DNA of 43,112 nt. It comes from a bacterium (lineage in GTDB: Bacteria; Bacteroidota; Bacteroidia; Cytophagales; Cyclobacteriaceae). Of the stretch, positions 39,842-43,112 are shown piece by piece; within the stretch, counting starts at the first letter, position 1; every line of letters starts with the position of its first letter. Location: contig JANSWY010000037.1 of the NCBI GenBank assembly GCA_024743255.1, forward strand, positions 1 through 43,112. The letters run 5' to 3'. The position numbers and the translations under genes are program-made. Below the pieces are notes generated by a model, which did no database searches, was not told where the DNA came from, and was given only the letters and a program-made list of their open reading frames with translations.

Positions 39842-40485
39842 GTTCTCCAACCACCATACTACTCGTAGATGATCATCCAATGATCCGAGATGCCCTGAAA
39901 CTATACTTTAATGATATTAATGAAGTAGAGGTGAAAGGTGAAGCAAACAATGGTTCAGAAGCCTTAGAAAAACTGGAATCAGAAAGCTTTGACCTGGTTA
40001 TAACAGATGTTAATATGCCAGAAATGAATGGCGTGGAATTTATGCAGGCTTTAAAAGAGAAATATGCAGACCAGAACGTACTGGTAGTAAGCATGATTAA
40101 TGAAGCAGCACAAATCAAGAAAATGATTTCACTTGGAGCTAATGGTTATGTCCTCAAAAACAGTCCTAAAGATGAAATTCTTACTGCTATTAAAAGTATT
40201 GTGGGAGGAGAAAATTACTTTGGAAAAGAGGTTTATAGCCTCATAATGGAGAATATATCTGGCAAAAAACCTAAGCAAAGACTCACACTTGAGATCCCTT
40301 TAACCAAAAGAGAAAAAGAGATTTTGAAACTTGTAATGGAAGAGTTTACCAACCAGGAAATCTCAGAGAAACTTTTCATAAGTGTAAGGACTGTTGAAGC
40401 ACATAAAAGGAATCTGCTGGAAAAGACTGGAAGTAAGACTGTAGCCGGTTTAGCTATTTATGCCATGGAAAGGAACCTGATCTAG
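39838..40485 (+). CDS. NarL/FixJ-family response regulator
   Basis: A 215-aa regulator: receiver domain with acid pair D11-D12, phospho-acceptor D57 (FDLVITDVNMPEMNG), S85 and K107 (YVLKNSPKDE); LuxR HTH at about 150-210 (LTKREKEILKLVMEEFTNQE, ISEKLFISVRTVEAHKRNLL). It is the cognate partner of the kinase by overlap and position. Targets unknown; probably its own operon and the orphan receiver nearby. A terminator follows. Confidence 0.95.
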   Translation: MSSPTTILLVDDHPMIRDALKLYFNDINEVEVKGEANNGSEALEKLESESFDLVITDVNMPEMNGVEFMQALKEKYADQNVLVVSMINEAAQIKKMISLGANGYVLKNSPKDEILTAIKSIVGGENYFGKEVYSLIMENISGKKPKQRLTLEIPLTKREKEILKLVMEEFTNQEISEKLFISVRTVEAHKRNLLEKTGSKTVAGLAIYAMERNLI

Positions 40486-40494
40486 GGGGTCTTC

Positions 40495-40514
40495 TAGGTG
40501 AATCACCTATTTTT
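40495..40514 (+). terminator. Intrinsic terminator after the response regulator
   Basis: Perfect stem taggtg (40495-40500) / caccta (40504-40509) with loop aat, followed by five T. A second taggtgat copy just after may be a leftover of the repeat. Confidence 0.75.
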
Positions 40515-40609
40515 CTAAAGTAGGTGATCCCCAATTACATAGGAGTTGTATCCAGTATACTTTTGCTACATAATTAATTACGCAAATGTTATTTTCAACT
40601 CCGACCAAA

Positions 40610-41035
40610 ATGGAAATTACTTTAACCAAAGATCTTGAGATCTTACTTGTTGTAGCAAACTCAGAGTGTGTTGACAACATTATCCACTCACTAAAGTCAG
40701 TGAGAATGGAAAGCGATGTTTTTTGGCTAAAACATCCCGATAAAGCAGTTGATTTCGTAGAATCAAGAGGTGCCTATGCAGGCAAGGCCATGACCAATAA
40801 TCCAAAGTTTTTTGTTTTTGATGCAAGATTTGGGATAGATGACTGCAGGTATTTGATAAGAAAAGTGAGAAGTATAAGCGGTTTAGAAAACAGCCCATTT
40901 TTCGTTCTTGCCAAAGGATTGCCAGAAGAAGAATTAAGAGAATTTAGAGGGGAAGGTATCTATATCATTGATGAACACTTCAAAATTGAATCAATAAAAC
41001 CAATCCCAAACCCACTGAAAATATTTGATTGTTAA
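40610..41035 (+). CDS. Orphan, degenerate response-regulator receiver domain
   Basis: A 141-aa stand-alone receiver-like protein. The start is taken at ATG 40610 (MEITLTKDLEILLVVANSEC), with an earlier ATG at 40586 as alternative. Fold pattern and D71 (FFVFDARFGIDDCRYLIRKV) match the phospho-acceptor, and FFVLAKG resembles the usual Thr/Lys face, but the N-terminal acidic pair that binds Mg2+ is missing (ILLVVANSEC), so phosphorylation is doubtful. It sits 125 nt after the regulator gene and could be a phosphate sink or a protein-binding module in the same pathway. Confidence 0.78.
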   Translation: MEITLTKDLEILLVVANSECVDNIIHSLKSVRMESDVFWLKHPDKAVDFVESRGAYAGKAMTNNPKFFVFDARFGIDDCRYLIRKVRSISGLENSPFFVLAKGLPEEELREFRGEGIYIIDEHFKIESIKPIPNPLKIFDC

Positions 41036-41149
41036 ATTTTTAATAATTCATAACCACTGATATTTACAATTTAGCGCCATATCAATTAAATTAGTAAAGT
41101 ATTAACACTTCCGAGAGATATCGAGATAATCACGATATTAAATTATTTA

Positions 41150-41171
41150 AAGAATAATTTTAATTATTCTT
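41150..41171. promoter_or_regulatory. AT-rich dyad upstream of DUF1800 gene
   Basis: aagaataatt and aattattctt are exact inverse complements separated by tt, 44 nt before the DUF1800 ATG, and a second dyad atatcg...cgatat lies at about 41118-41138. Candidate promoter/operator. No -7/-33 elements can be called with confidence. Confidence 0.35.
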
Positions 41172-41214
41172 ATATATTCATTTTCTTTACTAAGTTTTAG
41201 AAAACCACTTTATT

Positions 41215-43002
41215 ATGGCACTAATACCCCTTACCGAACCTTTGGGTAGGAAGAGGGCAGCTCATCTGTTGCGAAGAACATGCGTTGGAGCTACAATTTC
41301 GCAGATAGATCAGTTTGCAAATCTTACCCCACAGGAAGCCCTGGAGCAGTTGTTTCTGGATGATTTACCAGATCCGGTATTACCAATTGATACTGAAACA
41401 GGAGCGGAATGGATTACCAACGGCCCAATAGAAGACGTCAACAGTGAGGACAGTACTCTGGAGAGTTACCTGATGAGATGGAATATTGCTCAGATGATGA
41501 GCGCAGGAGTTCCAGAGAATCAGTCTTTGTCTTATGCTTTTAGGGAGAGGTTGATGTTTTTCTTTCATACTCACTTCACTACAAAAAGATCAACTGTTGG
41601 TAATAGCAGATCCATATATTATCAAAACGAATTATTTCGATTCTACACATTTGACAGGGATGATATCATTGTTCCACCACCAGATGAGTTTTCTGAGGAG
41701 ACCATAATACCTTTAAATTTTAAGGAGCTGGCAAAAAAGATCTGTGTAGATAATGCCATGCTTAGATTCCTTGATGGAAGACTAAATGTAGCAGGAAATC
41801 CTAATGAGAACTTCGCAAGGGAACTTTTAGAGCTTTATACAATCGGTAGGGGATTGGAAGGAAGCCTTGATGAGCCTGATTTTGAAGGAGATTATATTGT
41901 ATACACAGAGCAGGATGTGCAGGAGGGAGCAAAGGTCCTTTCAGGTTTCAATATTGATGATTCTTTTTCAAATATAGACGAAGATACTGGTCTTCCTCGT
42001 GGAGTGATCAGAGGTGGAGTAATTGCCTCAGCGCATGATAATTCTACAAAGACCTTCAGTTTCAGACTTGGTTCCGGAGTTGTAAGTCCAGACCAGGAGT
42101 TGACGCAAAATGGATCTCCAACTGAAGAGAGCTTATTAGATGAAATCAGCCAATTAGTTGACCTGATTTTTGATCAAAACGAAACTGCGAAGCACATCTG
42201 TAGAAAACTATACAGATTCTTTGTTTATCACGAAATATCTGAGTCTTTACATGATGGAATCATCCAGGATATGGCTGATATCTTTATTGCAAATGACTTT
42301 AAACTATATCCAGTTCTTGAAGCATTATTTACAAGCACTCATTTTTATGATGAAGATGCTGGATCAACTGATAACAAGTTTGGAGGAGTCATAAAGTCGC
42401 CACTTGATGTTGTTGTTGGTTTGGCAAGGACATTCGAGTATCCAATTCCTGATATGCTCACTCAAACAGAAGACTACTATGAGACTCTGGGAGGAATGCT
42501 GGGATGGATGAATTCAATGGGCATGGATTATTTCGACCCATTTGAAGTGGCCGGTTACTCCGGGTATCATCAGTTTCCATTGTATTATAGGAGTTGGATA
42601 ACCACAAATTACCTGACTAATAGATATAATTTCGTCAGGGAGCTAATGGGTGATCGACCAATTCCTGATGATGATCAGATTAATTTATTGAATTGGGTGT
42701 TTGCCAATTTTCCGGAATCCACCATTCAAGATGGGCGATTATTGATTGCCGAATTAGCTTCTTATCTACTACCGGTATCTGATGATCTTTCATTTGATGA
42801 ATTGGATACAAGTGGAGAAATCACACCTCAAAGACTGAATTTTTACTTGCAGGAGTTTTTATTCCGTGAAGGCCTGGGAGACCCAGGAGAAGATGCCTGG
42901 ACCAACATGTGGCCAGATAATGTAAATGGTGATATCGTAGCAGAGAGACTTGCTTTCCTGGTTAATTCGATGTTGCAAACTCCAGAATATCAACTTATGT
43001 AA
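41215..43002 (+). CDS. DUF1800 family protein
   Basis: A 595-aa protein of the DUF1800 family, partner of DUF1501. Blocks: the N-terminal RKRAAHLLRRTCVGAT (about 12-27, the family opening), AFRERLMFFFHTHFTT (about 108-123), NPNENFARELLELYTIG (about 199-215, the strongest signature) and SPLDVVVGLARTFEYP (about 398-413). The N terminus has no signal peptide in the sense of typical ones. It precedes DUF1501 by 2 nt, the standard two-gene unit, which has been linked to secreted or surface proteins of unknown enzymology. Confidence 0.94.
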   Translation: MALIPLTEPLGRKRAAHLLRRTCVGATISQIDQFANLTPQEALEQLFLDDLPDPVLPIDTETGAEWITNGPIEDVNSEDSTLESYLMRWNIAQMMSAGVPENQSLSYAFRERLMFFFHTHFTTKRSTVGNSRSIYYQNELFRFYTFDRDDIIVPPPDEFSEETIIPLNFKELAKKICVDNAMLRFLDGRLNVAGNPNENFARELLELYTIGRGLEGSLDEPDFEGDYIVYTEQDVQEGAKVLSGFNIDDSFSNIDEDTGLPRGVIRGGVIASAHDNSTKTFSFRLGSGVVSPDQELTQNGSPTEESLLDEISQLVDLIFDQNETAKHICRKLYRFFVYHEISESLHDGIIQDMADIFIANDFKLYPVLEALFTSTHFYDEDAGSTDNKFGGVIKSPLDVVVGLARTFEYPIPDMLTQTEDYYETLGGMLGWMNSMGMDYFDPFEVAGYSGYHQFPLYYRSWITTNYLTNRYNFVRELMGDRPIPDDDQINLLNWVFANFPESTIQDGRLLIAELASYLLPVSDDLSFDELDTSGEITPQRLNFYLQEFLFREGLGDPGEDAWTNMWPDNVNGDIVAERLAFLVNSMLQTPEYQLM

Positions 43003-43004
43003 TC

Positions 43005-43112
43005 ATGAAAAGAAGACGCTTTATAAGAAATATATCGGCTGCTGCAGGTGTTCCCTTCGCATTGAATGGTGTACCGCTAAAAGTGATGGGTCAAACTCAT
43101 TTCAACAGACTG
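43005..43112 (+). CDS. DUF1501 family protein (5' fragment, cut by window edge)
   Basis: Only 36 codons are in view. The start MKRRRFIRNISAAAGVPFAL fits a Tat-type twin-arginine signal (RRRFIR), as in DUF1501 proteins, and it follows the DUF1800 gene by 2 nt, the usual pairing. The rest lies beyond the window. Confidence 0.8.
   Translation, partial: MKRRRFIRNISAAAGVPFALNGVPLKVMGQTHFNRL

Noticed and set aside
1-43112. CRISPR array, insertion sequence, rRNA or prophage
   Set aside because: No regularly spaced direct repeats, transposase, integrase, rRNA motifs or phage structural genes were seen.

Overview
The window looks like chromosome from an AT-rich member of the Bacteroidota, most likely a marine-type Cytophagales. 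The evidence is the mix of lineage-typical families (FtsX/MacB antimicrobial-type permease, DUF4199, DUF4369 lipoprotein, a small LuxR-type regulator with membrane helices, split pntAA/pntAB/pntB, a DUF1800-DUF1501 pair), mostly weak Shine-Dalgarno sites, and lipoprotein/secretion signals of the usual Bacteroidota kind. I see no rRNA, CRISPR array, prophage or insertion sequence.

Region by region. 1-4.8 kb: the 3' part of an ABC permease gene, a palindromic repeat, a secreted protein, a cupin and a membrane class III nucleotide cyclase. 4.9-11.7 kb: a minus-strand island that is the most unusual part of the window (below). 11.7-16.6 kb: AT-rich gap, a small winged-HTH protein, an XRE regulator overlapping a beta-barrel outer-membrane gene, dnaX with an A10 slip site, and a transglutaminase-like gene divergent from a TetR regulator across a perfect 12-bp dyad. 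17.2-23.2 kb: DUF2062 and DUF3352/MORN-type genes, then the pntAA-pntAB-pntB transhydrogenase operon closed by a strong terminator. 23.2-35.4 kb: MerR/TipAS regulator, LysM lytic transglycosylase with an O-methyltransferase, several small membrane, lipoprotein and enzyme genes, an FCP1-like HAD phosphatase and a transglutaminase-core/coiled-coil secreted protein. 35.5-43.1 kb: a nucleoside-phosphorylase-like protein, a periplasmic-sensing PAS histidine kinase with its NarL-type regulator and an orphan receiver, then DUF1800 and the start of DUF1501.

The island (about 4937-11690, all minus strand) reads in transcription order: two tiny ORFs each followed 22-25 nt later by an intrinsic terminator; a roughly 1-kb array of tRNAs and tRNA-like elements; a slipin/SPFH protein; an uncharacterised basic protein; a TPR protein; a 320-aa protein with an EEIQTDW motif; and the RNA ligase RtcB. 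The array holds intact tRNA-Tyr(GUA) and tRNA-Lys(UUU), tRNA-Asn(GUU) and tRNA-Asp(GUC) that carry nearly identical 15-16 nt insertions inside the T stem, and two tRNA-like units (Gly-like and Asn-GUU) whose 3' half lies upstream of their 5' half, i.e. circularly permuted. Every readable anticodon (GUC, GUA, GUU, UUU, GUU) belongs to a class attacked by known anticodon nucleases of the colicin E5 (GUN) or PrrC (Lys) type. I infer an RNA-damage response operon in which the array supplies decoy or repairable tRNA substrates for RtcB, possibly induced by attenuation at the leader ORFs. The order, the folds and the anticodons are read directly from the sequence; the function is inference.
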